A DNA stretch of 64,000 nt. Origin: Litomosoides sigmodontis. Taxonomy: Eukaryota; Nematoda; Chromadorea; Rhabditida; Onchocercidae. Below the pieces are notes generated by a model. It was given only the letters and a program-made list of their open reading frames with translations. It was not told the origin of the DNA and did not search any database. The DNA lies in NCBI GenBank assembly GCA_963070105.1, contig OY718808.1, forward strand, positions 6,859,738-6,923,737, written 5' to 3'. Below, one piece after another: positions 38,446 to 50,842 of the stretch (within the stretch, counting starts at the first letter, position 1; the number at the start of each line of letters is the position of its first letter). The position numbers and the translations under genes are program-made.

Positions 38446-39813
38446 TTTTTGAATAAATAAATGGCTTGTAATGTTAGGATCTCCAGTATTTTTATGTGTG
38501 TAGTTCTTTTTCTCCGGTTTTTTTTGTGAGAAATAAGCTTAGTCATCGAGGCATAATTATTCGAGATTTATGACATCATTGATATTAAACTTTTTGTATT
38601 CTCAGGCATGAGACATAGGCAGAACATTCCTCATGTTTGTCTGGTACCGTAGTGCTATCTTTTTGTTGATGTGTTTATTAAGTGCTTATAATATTTCACA
38701 TAGCTATGGATATATATCAAGAGAGATTGTGTATTATTTGTATTTTCTGTATTTTGATCTTTCATTTGATTTATGATATTCTAAACTTAGGGATAGAAAT
38801 TTGAAAAAAAAATGTCGATTTGATGGTAATTTATACATATATAGAGAAGTCATCGAAATAAATTGGTGGTGGTTTTGTGGATAAACTGTACGCTGTATGC
38901 TTAAGAAGCCCAGCCTTTTGTTGTTTACATTCCATTTGTACCTCTGTCATTGTTGTCTTTTCTGTTCACTTCTTTTTGTAGCGGTCAAATGTAACTTGTA
39001 TTTCGCAGCATTTCTTTTGTTGTACAAATTATTTTGCACCTGTTTTGCAATGTTCAAGCCTGGCAAATTTTTATCTTGTATGTAAATAATGATGTGGAGC
39101 ATGTGATTGATATTAGGTTTCGATCAAAAAATTTCTTGATGTCAATGATTTGTTACTAGTTAGTTAAATTAAATTTTATATTTGGATGTTGTCACTCTAT
39201 TTTTAATCTCATGTATTTTATAAGAGCTATTTGGTACCTTTGATGGATTTATTTCAATATATTTACATAAGATACCAGGAGTAATGAGATTCGATAATTT
39301 AAACTCACTAATTTTATATGCACAGCAGTAGTTCTATGTGTTTGGAGTAACATTAGCTAAAAGAACTGAATGAGAATAGAAAAGAGGTAAGACGAGGAAA
39401 GGAGGAAAGTTTGCTCAATTTTCCCTTTGTCATATATCTCAAGTTATATTTTATTTTGAAATCAAAAAAGCATTACTCAACCATATTCTTCATCACGCGT
39501 AAACTTATTGCCAGCTGAAGGTTGTGCTTTACTGTCACTACTATAATGGTGGTGGTACTGTTATTACAGTTCGCTAAAGAGTCCTTTGACACTATTATCT
39601 ATCACCTCAGCGAAGGGGACTTTCACACATCGTTGAAATTATAAGTTCTACCCAGCCGTCTCCTCCAAATGGTCAAACTTTGAAGTTTAGATGCTATAAT
39701 AGTTGTGGTAATCTAGTAATTGCTAATGGCTTATCTTCGATTTTATTTCTGAAATATTTCTTTCACTGTTCAATATTTGTTAGATGAAGTGTACCACGTG
39801 TAGGAATTGACTT
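38446..39813. other. Intergenic, Pellino 3' flank and LAMTOR3 promoter side
   Basis: AATAAATAAA lies within ten bases of the Pellino stop codon and may be its polyadenylation signal. No other gene was found; the frame at 38897-39085 is hydrophobic low-complexity translation of T-rich DNA. Confidence 0.55.
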
Positions 39814-40694
39814 ATGGAAATAGCGAAGTCGTTGCGAAAGTTGTTGTTGAGTACGCAAAGCGTGCAGCATATCTTCATCACCGATAAGGAAGGTATACCG
39901 ATTATCGGTGTGAATGAGTTGGGTGGTATGGTTTTTACTCTCTTCTTTGTCTAATTCTGGTTTCACAGTTTGTTAGCTAAATTAGATGTTTTACAACACT
40001 TATAGTACAGTTTTTCTCCTTTCTTTACATTCCTAAACGGAGTTTTTTCTTATGAAATTACTTGTTTCAAGAAGCATTTTTCGAAATTGTACGCTAAATA
40101 TATCCTTCTCTCTGTACTGCGTATGCCACTCTTCCTGAGTATTATATTTCATGTTTTGCTAGAATCTTCTTAATGACGTTTAAGAATCACAACTTTGTAG
40201 AAGAGGATGTGCGAAATCGAATGCAGCTTATCAATAGCAATCAAATAACGATGGAACAGATACCCAAGTTAAATCTTGGCGAACAAAAGTCGGCAATTTT
40301 CTGGTATACATTTTATTCTTGTGCAGGAAGTTGTTTGAGTAGGGTATTTGTCTTCAAGTAATTACTGAGAGGTTGAATTTTTGGTTCACTAAAAGATGTC
40401 AGGTTGAAAGAATTTAGGTTCGTTAAACTTCATTATGATGGAGTTGTTCGTTTTTAGTTGTCATTTTGTGCTAGAATTTTTTATCCATTTTTATTTGTTG
40501 GCTATCATATCATTCATCATGTTTTATCTTATGTTTGCAGTTATGAATCGACAACTTTAGTAATACTGCAAATTAGCCCACTTTTCGTAATCATTATTGC
40601 AAGTTCGGAAGCTTCCATTGGTACGCTACGAAACCTCAGACATCCGCTAAAACCGATTATTGCGGAAATTGTAAATGCAACTGGGTTGTATTGA
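39814..40694 (+). CDS. lmtr-3: Ragulator complex subunit LAMTOR3 (MP1)
   Basis: A roadblock-fold subunit of the Ragulator complex, which holds Rag GTPases on lysosomes for mTORC1 activation; MP1 was first described as a MEK1-ERK scaffold. Three exons: 39814-39925, 40201-40303, 40541-40694; 122 residues against 124 in human. From memory of the human family, the segment IFITDKEGIPIIGV corresponds to the conserved DG(V)P strand, and LNLGEQKSAIFCYE and LFVIIIASSEASIGTL correspond to the SKLGL...IICYYN and LPLVVSFIASSSANTGL regions. The spacing between the first two blocks is identical to human when the GTATGG donor and the TTTGTAG acceptor are used, which fixes that junction. The start follows possible acceptors at 39781 and 39802. 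An antisense open frame covers exon 1 and is a shadow. Confidence 0.88.
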
Positions 40695-41420
40695 TTCAAG
40701 AAACTCTTTAGTGTAAAGCATTTATAATTTGTTCTGCTGTATTTTGAATTCAAAATAAGTTAATGTCCGTAGCATATTTGGATTTTAAAATCTGTTAAGT
40801 TACTTGTTTTTACAATGGCTAAACTCTTAACACGTACTGTTACCGTGCAGTGTAGCAACTTATTTTCAGATTCACATAAGCAATACGTATGATTGTACCG
40901 CTATTTGAGCAAATTTTGTAAATTGTATCACTTTTTCAGCAAATTGTGTAAATTTCTAAAGATTTGATTTTTTTAACAGTGTTCGCAACAGATTTATGGG
41001 TATGATTTCCATAATTTTTCATTTTGAACGATGCGTACGATTATGAAATATGATTTTTACAAATTTGAAAGAATTCGCACAGATTCTTCGGTCAGGACCC
41101 TTAAATTTTTCAATTTTGAAATTATATAAAATTCAAAAAACTGCTAACTTCAAGTGGAATTTAGAATTAAGTGGTCGTGTACATGCATGACATAATAGAA
41201 AAGTACAATAAAAGTCTCATTCTTGATATTTTATACCGTGTCTTTATACATTCTTAGTGTTTCCAAATCACAAGACAGTAAAAAAAATTCTTCAGCAGTC
41301 ATACGCTTCAGAAAATTTCATTGTTTTGAATGGCAGTTAACTTACTGTTGTATATGCTACATATAACTGAAAAGCAACAATCAGCGAATGGTGAGGCAGC
41401 ACTTTAATTTTTTAAACATA

Positions 41421-41560
41421 AGGCATTTGACGGACGGGAGTTGGCAGCCTGTTGTCTGAGGTTACGAAAAGTCCATAGGACTAAGCGGTGGTATGCTTTC
41501 TTGCAAGCACTCCTCCCTGTTAAGGCCTTGTGGGCTTGAGGTGAGCAGTGGATTGATACT
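41421..41560. ncRNA. Possible structured non-coding RNA
   Basis: About 140 bases near 50% GC stand out in an AT-rich intergenic stretch. Short self-complementary stems occur in series: AGTCC-ATA-GGACT at 41470-41482, TGCTT...AAGCA at 41494-41509, and a weaker AAGGCC/GGGCTT at 41522-41537. A startless 40-codon frame also spans it, so a coding or transposon remnant is the alternative. I compared it by eye with spliced-leader RNA, 5S rRNA, U1, U4, SRP, RNase P and MRP RNA as I know them, and it matched none convincingly. Confidence 0.3.
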
Positions 41561-42720
41561 ATAAGTTTGATTTTCCTAACTTAATTTATTGGATTAAATA
41601 CCTTTTCTCGGCTCAATATGTTTGACTTAAAAATTTTCGGATAACTTCCTGAACCGATAAAAAGATCAAAGTCCACCTATAACTGGTTTCTTTACAAATT
41701 TATCAATCGCAACAACGAGAACTTTATGAAATAATATCCGAAAATAAACATTTTTTGATTTCAAAATTACTGATAGTAAGATAAGAACTCGTTGTACCTG
41801 TTTTTGTGTGCAAATTTGGATGTGAAATTAGCACAGCGTTTGTCATTTTCATTTTTTATTTACGTCATTTTTCATGCAATTTGTTGTGTGAATTATAAAG
41901 ATTATAGGAAAAGTAGTTTATTCCACAGAATATCTAATTCATTTAGTTTCCGAGGCAAGAATGGGTGATTTCAATTAGCGATTGATTGGATCATTACTTT
42001 CATTCCTGGCGCTGCATGAATTTTGATTTATCTCCAGCTCATCGGCTTTCAAAATATATAGTTTCAAACTCTAAGGCAAGGAAAACAATACGGTAAGTCG
42101 GCTATATGCAAATTTTGCTCCATATTTCTTTGTTACTCTAATCAGTGATTCTCAGTTGAATGTGGAGATTCTATAACCGATAGCTATAAAGCAAACAATA
42201 GTTAGCTCAAACTAAGCATTTCGCGCGTGACTTTCATCCATACGTAATCTCATAGTAAGGAATCTAAAAAACATAGTTATCTTGTGAATAGCCTCAATTA
42301 CCGACTGATACCTTTGTATAGTAAAATTGGAATGATTAATTCATTCATTCATCTTGCATAAATCATTACTCTCTCTTCTGCGCATATAACGTTGTCAAAT
42401 AAGGATGAGACATGAGTGTTGCATTTGCAATAACTGCTTATTGGTAGTTTGCGTTAGCGAAATTTTGAGGAAGAAGAGTGGTGTTGAGGCTCAACGAAAT
42501 TTCAGATTAATCATTTCCTTCAACGATAACTTGGCTACTTCATTTGTTATGCTGTGTGTTTCAGTATCAAGCAGTATTGCTTTACAAAGCAGAATCTTTG
42601 ATTTAACTCTCGTAAAAATTGTTTCTGCATTTTTTCATCTAGGTTTTCTGTCACTCTTTACCACAGCCTACAATTTAGGTTTATAATCATCACTGTCATA
42701 TATTGGTCTTGAAAAGCGAT

Positions 42721-42730
42721 TTGGCTTCAG
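42721..42730 (+). promoter_or_regulatory. Probable trans-splice acceptor of helicase gene
   Basis: TTGGCTTCAG abuts the initiator ATG with zero spacing, a common nematode spliced-leader configuration. Confidence 0.5.
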
Positions 42731-45700
42731 ATGGCGAGTACGTCACCCCAACAGGATTTCAGCTGGAATGACGACTTCGCCAAATTAGTAAGTCATTATT
42801 TCTCGTTGATACAATTCATATCCTATTTTGAATTTTACTAAAGTTTTAGCAATTTAACAGTTTGAAATATGTTCATATAACTTCTGACCAATCCAGGACG
42901 TAATTTCTAGTATTGAAGATTAAAACATTCGTACATCCATTTGACAATTGTTTTCCAAATTCGCTGTGCTTCATGTTTTGTATTTTGTGAAACTAATTTC
43001 CTTAATATGCGGACACTTTATTTAAACTGAAGTTATTTAGATGGAAAATGATGAAGGATTTCGTTTGGGTCATTTAAGGCTTTACAAGGCAGAATTATTG
43101 GGATCGGTTAACAGTGTCGAAAAGTTACAAGAATTTCACCAGTTTTTCGGTAAGGAAACGTTCAAAATGCTGTCGCAGTGTCGCTAGAATTGTAATTTTC
43201 TCATATATCATCGATTTAATTTCTGGGTTTTCGTGGATATTTATTAATTTCCTATTTAAAATTCCTGTTTTCCTCGACTTGTTAAATACTACCTGCTAAC
43301 TTTTACCTTCTTTTGGGATGTTTGGTTAAATCAATTGCTTGAGAAATTTTGCTCTGAGACTTAATTGTATTTCAGATGATCCGAAATATTTTACTTGTCT
43401 TTTGGATTTGTACAAGGATGATTCCAGTAAAAAAATGGCATTAAATAATTTCTGGCGTCGAATCTGCTTTAATCGTAAAGCCATGGATCACATGCTACTC
43501 ATTGCTGTTAAAGGTATTGATGTTATAGCAGGCCAAAATTATCCCAGGCATGCAGTACTACGAATTCGTCACTTATATTGCACTGTGCGTGAAATGATCG
43601 CATATTATTTTTTCTCTGAGAAGTTTGTGCATCCATGTAACTTGTTGTCCGTTTTGAAATCACTGCAAGTTAAGCGAGTTTCCCTTTTTTCACATTCATT
43701 TTTCGTTTCAAGATATGCGAGTGTTGTTTTCTCATTATCCTTTTTTCAGAGAACAAAGCTCTGTTTGATTCGATTTGTGAAAGTATATCAACGAAATCAC
43801 TAGTGTATTACCGTAAAATGTTCCATGAAGATAATAAAGGAATGGATAAAATTACAATGACAGTTGAACCGCTTTCAATTTGTGCAGAGTTAAAACATAT
43901 AGGTTATGAATCAATTAAGAGCACTGTACGAGAAATGATGAAAACCAAAAGTATGAAATTCATTCTTCTATAGGACTAAAATTTTTCATTGTCGTTTTTT
44001 GTATGACATACTACTTTTATCAGAAATACTTTAATTTTAGAGCGACGAAACCTAATATCTTTTATTTTTCTATAGTACATGTTCTATACATATTTTCATT
44101 GTTATCTTACTGCATTAAAAAGAAAACATTTGCAGAATATGAAGAAGCGTCATGCTACCTGATGAGAAGCCTACCTAAAATGGAAATTTCGGACAGTGAA
44201 CGATGTCGGTGGTACTTCGATTTCTTAAATGCTTGTCGCACTGATAGTGCCAATCGTTCAATACCCGAATTTATCGATCCCGATTACAAAACTCATTTAG
44301 GTGAGTTTCCGTAATGGGTTGAATTGAATAGTGAAATTAGTGGAATGGTATTTCTGTTAGCTAAAAGAGACACATTTCAGATGCCTACAATGAACAGTGT
44401 CGAATATGGAAGATATCGCAAAATAAGTTGGGACTACAAGATGGATTACCGAGCAGTGTGGAAGAGTTGCACGAACCAGAGGAACCGGGATGTCGTACTC
44501 AAGAACATTACAAGACATATCGGATGAAAGCATTTAGTGTGTTCTTTGCAGTTGGTTCACTAAAATTATTTAAAATTAATAGAACTTTTTAGTTTTTTGC
44601 TGGTAACATTAACATTACAACGGTAGTGTAGTATAGTGCAATAAAAGGAATAGTGATGTTTCAGGTGACGAGAAATTGGAACGCTTGGAGGATGCCGAAT
44701 CGATTGAATTGCGACCATATCAGCAAGAGTTGGTTGAAGCGGCATGTCGAGGAGTGAATACAATCATTTGTGCTCCAACTGGTTCTGGAAAAACTATCGT
44801 TGCTGCACATATCATTCTAGAACATTTTCGAGCTATGAAATTGGCAAACAAACCGTCTAGGGTTGTTTTGTTGTTTTTGCTATTTCGTTCAATTTTCATT
44901 TTTGTCGAACGAATTACGTCATGATGCTGATGCTGAATCATATCAGCATAGCTTTATCGACACAGTAACAAGTTGACTAATATTACGATTATGATATACA
45001 TTCGTTTTTCAAGCGTGCATCTCATCGTAAAAAAAAAATTATTCAATCCAAAAAATTTCATATTAGTACTTGCGCGCTGTTCAAATATTAAAAAATTCAT
45101 CAATGCGAATGCTTTGAAGCTTAAAGTTGTTTCTGCATTAGGTTGCAATGCTTGTGCCCACGATTCCACTTGTCGAACAACAGTGCATAATGTTGAATCG
45201 TTATTTACGAAAAACGTTCTGGGTTGACGGTATGAGTGGAAGTGAACCAGTTGATGAGAACGGACGTGCTCCAAATGTTTTAGCAAGTCATGTCACTGTC
45301 TTTACACCGCAAATATTCATGTAAATATCAGCAATTTCGGTAGCTTACTATTGACAGTCTCGAATTCGACGTGGCACAGTCTCAAAGCAAACTACCCAGG
45401 ACAAGTTCTCTTGATGGTGGCTGGTACGAAGAATTCAATGCAACGACCTAATAAATTCCTTGATTTATTATCTACTTTTTAGAAATTTGTTGAAAAGTAT
45501 ACGTCGAGATGATCGTTTATACTTTACCGATTTCTCAATGTTCATATTTGATGAATGCCATCACTGTGACGGCGACCATCCATATAACGGTAATTTTTAC
45601 TAGATTTTTTAAAATCTTTATTAAATTCGACTTTTTCAAATACAAGTTAGTTGGATAGAATTTAAAATAAGAATGTATTTGGAAAATTTGATTTCTTTTT

Positions 45701-48700
45701 CAGTTCTGATGCGAATGTTGCACAAATTTGATGGCCCAAAGCCACAAATTGTTGGCCTAACTGCTTCTCTTCCACTTGGTGCTGGACGTGCAAGCGTTGA
45801 AGCAGCACTTGATGTTCGTTTTTTTTTTTAATTCGGCGGAAATCTTTGAACGGCTTTATGCCTTCCAACTACAAATAGCTTGTGATATTTTTCTATCTTT
45901 AGGAATTTTATTCGCGTTCCTTGAAAATTTATTATTCATCAAATTATAGCATATGCTGGATTTATGTGCCAAACTCTCTGCGCATTCCATTAGTACGGTA
46001 CGAAAACATGTAGAAAATCTTCGTTATTATGTGAAACCACCCGTCGATGGTTTGCTTTTTGTCACTTCTTTGTCGAAACATATGTGAAACGTAGCTATAT
46101 TTAATGATTTGATGATTATAATGAAAAACACATAAAAATATTTAAAAAAATCCATGAAATTATGAATGAATGATTTCAGCATCTTCCATGTTTCTTTTTC
46201 AGACATAAAACGCGCTCATCGACCTGAGTTCGACGGTTTTTCTCAATCGTTGCTCATCTGTATGAGAAAAATTGAATCGGCTATAAAGCCGGAACTTGAG
46301 AAATTAGTCGAGAATAAACTTATTGATATTAGAATGGTTCGTTAAATGATTTATTGGTTTTTTGTCCTCCAAACTTTTAAATATATGATTTGCTGAAACT
46401 GACTGATCATTACTATGTTTTCCAAAATTCATTATTCACTTTTTAGAATTTCAGTGAAAAATTCCATCCAATTTATGATAACTGTTATGTAGATTGGAAG
46501 TAATCTTTCGATGAATACATTTGGCATATTATAATTCAAAATATGGGTTCATACTGATCAGACTCAAACTACAGATTCATGTTTTCGTCCATTCACACTT
46601 TTCATAGCGTGTGAAGACTAGAAAACACATTGAAACGCTTTTGCACAAGCGAGTAGTAGAAATAATTTTACAGAGCTTTTTTTTAAAGAGAATAAGTGTT
46701 TTAGGATAGAAGAGGTTATATACGTAATTTGTTGTATGGCGTATTGCTTTTGTTTTGTTCATCTCCCGTTAATTTCAGGAGGAAACTACATTTCCAGCAC
46801 TCCGCAACTCAATGCGTTACGAGTGCTTTGTTGGAAGTTTGAAAAATCGTTTAATGGAGTTACGTGGTGATAAACTGAAGCATCAGTTGATTAAAATGCT
46901 TGAACATCTTGGGGTTGGCATTTCTTATCTATCAAACTTTTGATAAAAATGATACAATGTAGTTGCGACACTTTTTAAAAATAAGTTGTGTGTTTGTTTT
47001 TGAAATTTTCTTATGACCATTTTTTATATTATTTACTGGTACGATATGTATTTCAGTATTATTATCGCGCCCTCTGCTTGAGTGATTTGCTACCGAATTG
47101 GTATGCTTACCGGTATTTGCATGAAAATGTGGTAAAAGTTCTTCCCGATGCAGGTGATAATACAACGATTCAGAATCAATTGGAAAAGCTTTTCGAAAGT
47201 ATGTTACTTGCTAGTATTGGTTCTTGCCAAAAAAGCGAACATACCTGTTATCGCTAACATTGATTCATTTGTTTTGCTTATACCTTTTACCTTTATTTGG
47301 CAAATGTTATATGATGGTAGTAAAGTAAGGGTGTGAAGGAAACTTACGTCCACGGATTCCCACATTGCTTTCATGGTTTTGGCTCCTCGGATATTTGAAA
47401 GGTTTTCATTCACAATAAAGAGGAATGCGGCAAAGAGACTAAAAATGATAAGCAGCGTTTTATTTCTTCTTACGAGATCTCTTTGTTTTTATATTTTCAG
47501 AATTTGTGAAACAGAATGACTTAAATTTCAAAGAAAATGACACTGGTGAAGGAAAGGAAATCTTAAAAGTATTACACACTATTTTGCATGAACAATACCT
47601 GTTCGATTCGACGTCGAGAACGATAATCTTTGTGACAACACGTAAATTGGCCCAGTATCTGTCACATCATTTAAATGCTATCAAAATTGTCGATGGAACA
47701 AGTCGTGCAGTCGGATTCGTTACAAGTAATACTGTGGTGCTTTTTTAGAAAGTCTTTAAAAACGGTTTTTTTTTTCTGTATTTGAAACAGTTAAGAAATG
47801 AAGCATTTCTTGTCGTTAGTGATATAAATGAAATACTTCCAACTAAATCGTTTTTTTTTTTCGTTTGCATAAAGTGAAACAAAACTAATAAGGCAGAAGT
47901 CATATTAAATAGTGATGATATCTAACATTAAAAATGCTGAAGTGATAGCAAATGTCGTAAGCTTTATTCATTCTGCTCAGCTTATTTAGGTTCAAATCGA
48001 GCATCTAGTTTGAGTGGTCAGACAGCTGAAGAGCAACGAACTGTGATTGAAAATTTCAATCAGGGTACTTTGAAGGTTTTAGTGGCCACATCAGTCGCTG
48101 AAGAAGGTTTGGACATTTCCGCATGTAATCTGATCATCAAATATAACAACACAGGTTCTGAGAGATCACTGATTCAGAGAAGAGGTAAGTTCAGTTTTCA
48201 GTCCCTGAAGTGTAGTGTATTTAACTTTGATTTTAAATTTTCGGAATAAATAATGCGCACATATTTGCTATGGAATAGTGTAATTAACAGTAAAGTTACA
48301 ACTAAATGTTCCTGGCTTGGTATTAATTCGATCCTGTCACATTTTTACCACTTCATACGAGACTGTCAAACATTATAGGTCGAGCTCGGGCAAAAAATAG
48401 TCGATCAATCCTGTTGGCATTAGACGGTTCTATTGAAGAGAAGGAGTTGGAAAACATTCAGAAAGAACATTTAATGAGACGCTGTTTGGAACATATGCAA
48501 ACAAAGTCGGAAAACCAAATGAGGCAATTGGTAGGTTGCCAGTCAAAGTAGTCAGTGCTGATAAGTACTCTTTTTCATCCCTGAGAATTTCATGGTTCAG
48601 TTTTAATAAGGGAAGTTGTTTAATTTTATGTCCATCGAATCCTTCATAACCACTGTGAAATACTCGTTACACCTCTTCAACCCTTGCTGTGTTAGTATCT

Positions 48701-50442
48701 AACACCTTGATTTGATATTGCTTCTATACCGTTTCATTAATTTCACCCATATTTTTAATGAATTTGCAGTTGGAAATGCGGATTATCTGCAAGTACTTTA
48801 AAGAAATCAAAGAAACTCCAATAGTTTTAAAAAGGAATCAAAAAAATTTCATCCCTAGCTCAAGACATTTATTAAATTTTGGAGTGTATTTTTTGGTTTA
48901 ATTCTGATTTTCGCTGGTATAGAAGGCATTCATACAGTTCATGTGTTCCTTCGCATGGGACTGTTCAGAGCATATCTATTTGTTCATATCATATCTATTT
49001 CAGGACTGTTCATATCATATCTATTTCAGGTAGAAGCAAAAATTAATCAAATGAATGCTCTTTATGAGGCTGAATTGGCACGACAGAATGAGAGGAAACG
49101 TTCGCTAGAAGGAAAATGGTTATTTTTTCCTTCGTTACTTCAGAAATCCAGTGAATTTCTGAAACTGAATTAGTATTATTAATATATCTAAAAAATTTCA
49201 AATAGCATTTAATGAATTGAAACGTAAGATCTTTGGCTCTAATTGAGATTAAACAATTATGCTTTCTTTCAAAATTAAATTGTTGAAAAGTAATGTGTGG
49301 TATTTCAGTAATTATTACTGAAATGTGATGCATGATATTTTAGCTACGATTTGAAATGCCGTCTCTGTGGTGCCTTTATATGTAAAAGTAGTAGTATGCG
49401 CATTGCCTGCGATGGTCATTATGTTTGCTGCGATCCAACAATTTGGGAACGAATTGATACACGAGTTCACAGCTCAACGGTGAACTTATTTCTAATGAAA
49501 AGAACGTAACCAAGCATACACTTTACGAGTACAACATCTTACATGTTTACTCTTTTTGTTTTTCACATTTCATAGAACTTTCAAAAATCTATCTGACTTC
49601 TCTATTTAACTCGATAGCTGCATAACAAATAAAACCGTTGAGTTACACTCACTCACTAGTTTCATTTGTTATATGCATGTAAAACTTTAAGATGTAATAA
49701 TAAATTTATTCTTAAAAGCCGTACTTGCACGGACTTCAACACGTAAAGCACTGTCTCGTTTTTTATTGTTAGGATTCATTCACTAGTCATGTAACTATCC
49801 TACACATTGTACGTCGTTACTGCCTAACATTGGTATTTGTATAGCTTTTCTCAATTGATTTGCTCATTTTGATGGTGCAAAAGATTCAATATTACAGTCA
49901 TGGGCAATTGCAACGCTGGTTGGTAAAGCTCACTGTAAAGGAAACAGCGAATTAGACTGTAATGAAGCCCTGGGAACGATTGTAAAATTATACGGCGCTT
50001 TCCTACCAACGATAGCAGCAAAAGCAATAATCATTGATGATGAGGATGAATTATCTCGACCACAGCATGAAAAGAAGTGGGACTCTATAACGTCGGACAA
50101 ATTCTGTATTGAACCAATCACTGAATTCGACCTTGTAAGTGATTCGCCATTAGTGGAATAAATGCTAAATGCTCACCATATACAAGTAAAAGACTTAGGT
50201 ACGTCTAATTTAAATGGCATATAAGTTAGGAATTAGGAGGTAAGGCTCTTGGTACAAAATCATGTAACTGCGAATCGATTCATTTAACATTTTAAAAATT
50301 TTTCTAGAAAGTGATGTTCAACTCGTTGTATGGCCACTCACGAGAGCAGCATCTCAAGTTTGAAGCCGAAGCAGGACTTGCTATCAAACGCTCCCTTACT
50401 GAAATGAAAAAAGAAAAGCGATCTTTCATAATCGAAGAGTAA
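42731..50442 (+). CDS. RIG-I-like Dicer-related helicase (DRH-3/DRH-1 family)
   Basis: Binds double-stranded or 5'-triphosphate RNA; nematode DRH proteins act in small-RNA production and antiviral RNAi. Twenty-one exons: 42731-42787, 43041-43149, 43376-43668, 43752-43950, 44136-44300, 44381-44536, 44665-44861, 45142-45320, 45483-45589, 45704-45813, 45950-46049, 46203-46336, 46779-46913, 47057-47198, 47501-47725, 47990-48184, 48379-48530, 49030-49118, 49344-49479, 49898-50134, 50308-50442; 1083 residues. Order: an alpha-helical N-terminal region (1-330, possibly the CARD-like part); helicase motif I APTGSGKT (about 362), Ia [15 protein letters not shown] (about 475), [39 protein letters not shown] (about 831); and a C-terminal RIG-I regulatory domain (about 915-1083) with CRLC, a second pair CKGNSELDC and [14 protein letters not shown]-3 is my preferred orthologue by length and by its wide conservation, but DRH-1 is not excluded. 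Confidence 0.93.
48958..49029 (+). repeat. Tandem duplication of a splice-acceptor segment
   Basis: Inside intron 17 of the helicase, GGACTGTTCA followed by CATATCTATTT is repeated, and TTCATATCATATCTATTTCAG occurs twice, ending at 49003 and 49029. Only the second acceptor keeps the frame; using the first inserts 26 bases and reaches a stop at once. Confidence 0.75.
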
Positions 50443-50842
50443 ATCGCTCGAAAAATACTTTCACATGTTTGTTCATCCTTACGCTACCTAGCTTTATTGG
50501 TTTACTCAACTTTCAGCAATACTTTCTTGCCAGTGCTTTTTCCTTTTTCTCTCGTACATATCATTTCGCTCACTTGTTTTCACTAGTTCATTGCCCATTG
50601 TTATATATGATAAAAATAAAAATTTACTAAGAAAAATCCACATCTGATTTTTTTCAGATATGTACTTTTAAAGATTATTTACCTAATATTGGATAGCAAT
50701 ATGAGCGACTTGATATTTAAATGAGGGCATCAGAGTTTTTTATCACTGCACTGTAGTAGTACTTGAAATGAAAAGAGTAACAGTTTTATCGTTTTATTTT
50801 ATGGTGAAACAAAAAGGAACAGTAAATAACAGCTATTCAAAT
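50443..50842. other. Convergent 3' flank of helicase and rps-6
   Basis: The stop codons of the two convergent genes are 400 bases apart. Polyadenylation-like signals occur for both: AATAAA near 50617 on the plus strand and near 50793-50798 on the minus strand. The 3' UTRs are therefore close but need not overlap. Confidence 0.6.

Larger units (their letters stand above)
40695..42730. other. Intergenic between LAMTOR3 and helicase genes
   Basis: AT-rich except for a GC-richer interval at about 41421-41560, listed separately. The frame at 42405-42686 has no domain or splice partner and overlaps the expected helicase promoter. Confidence 0.55.

Noticed and set aside
39763..39966. Minus-strand frame of 67 codons (KPELDKEESK...)
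   Set aside because: It is antisense to LAMTOR3 exon 1, whose plus-strand reading aligns with the family over its whole length.
41421..41560. Assignment of the GC-rich island to SRP, RNase P/MRP, 5S or spliced-leader RNA
   Set aside because: None of the conserved core motifs I know for these RNAs is present in the right order.
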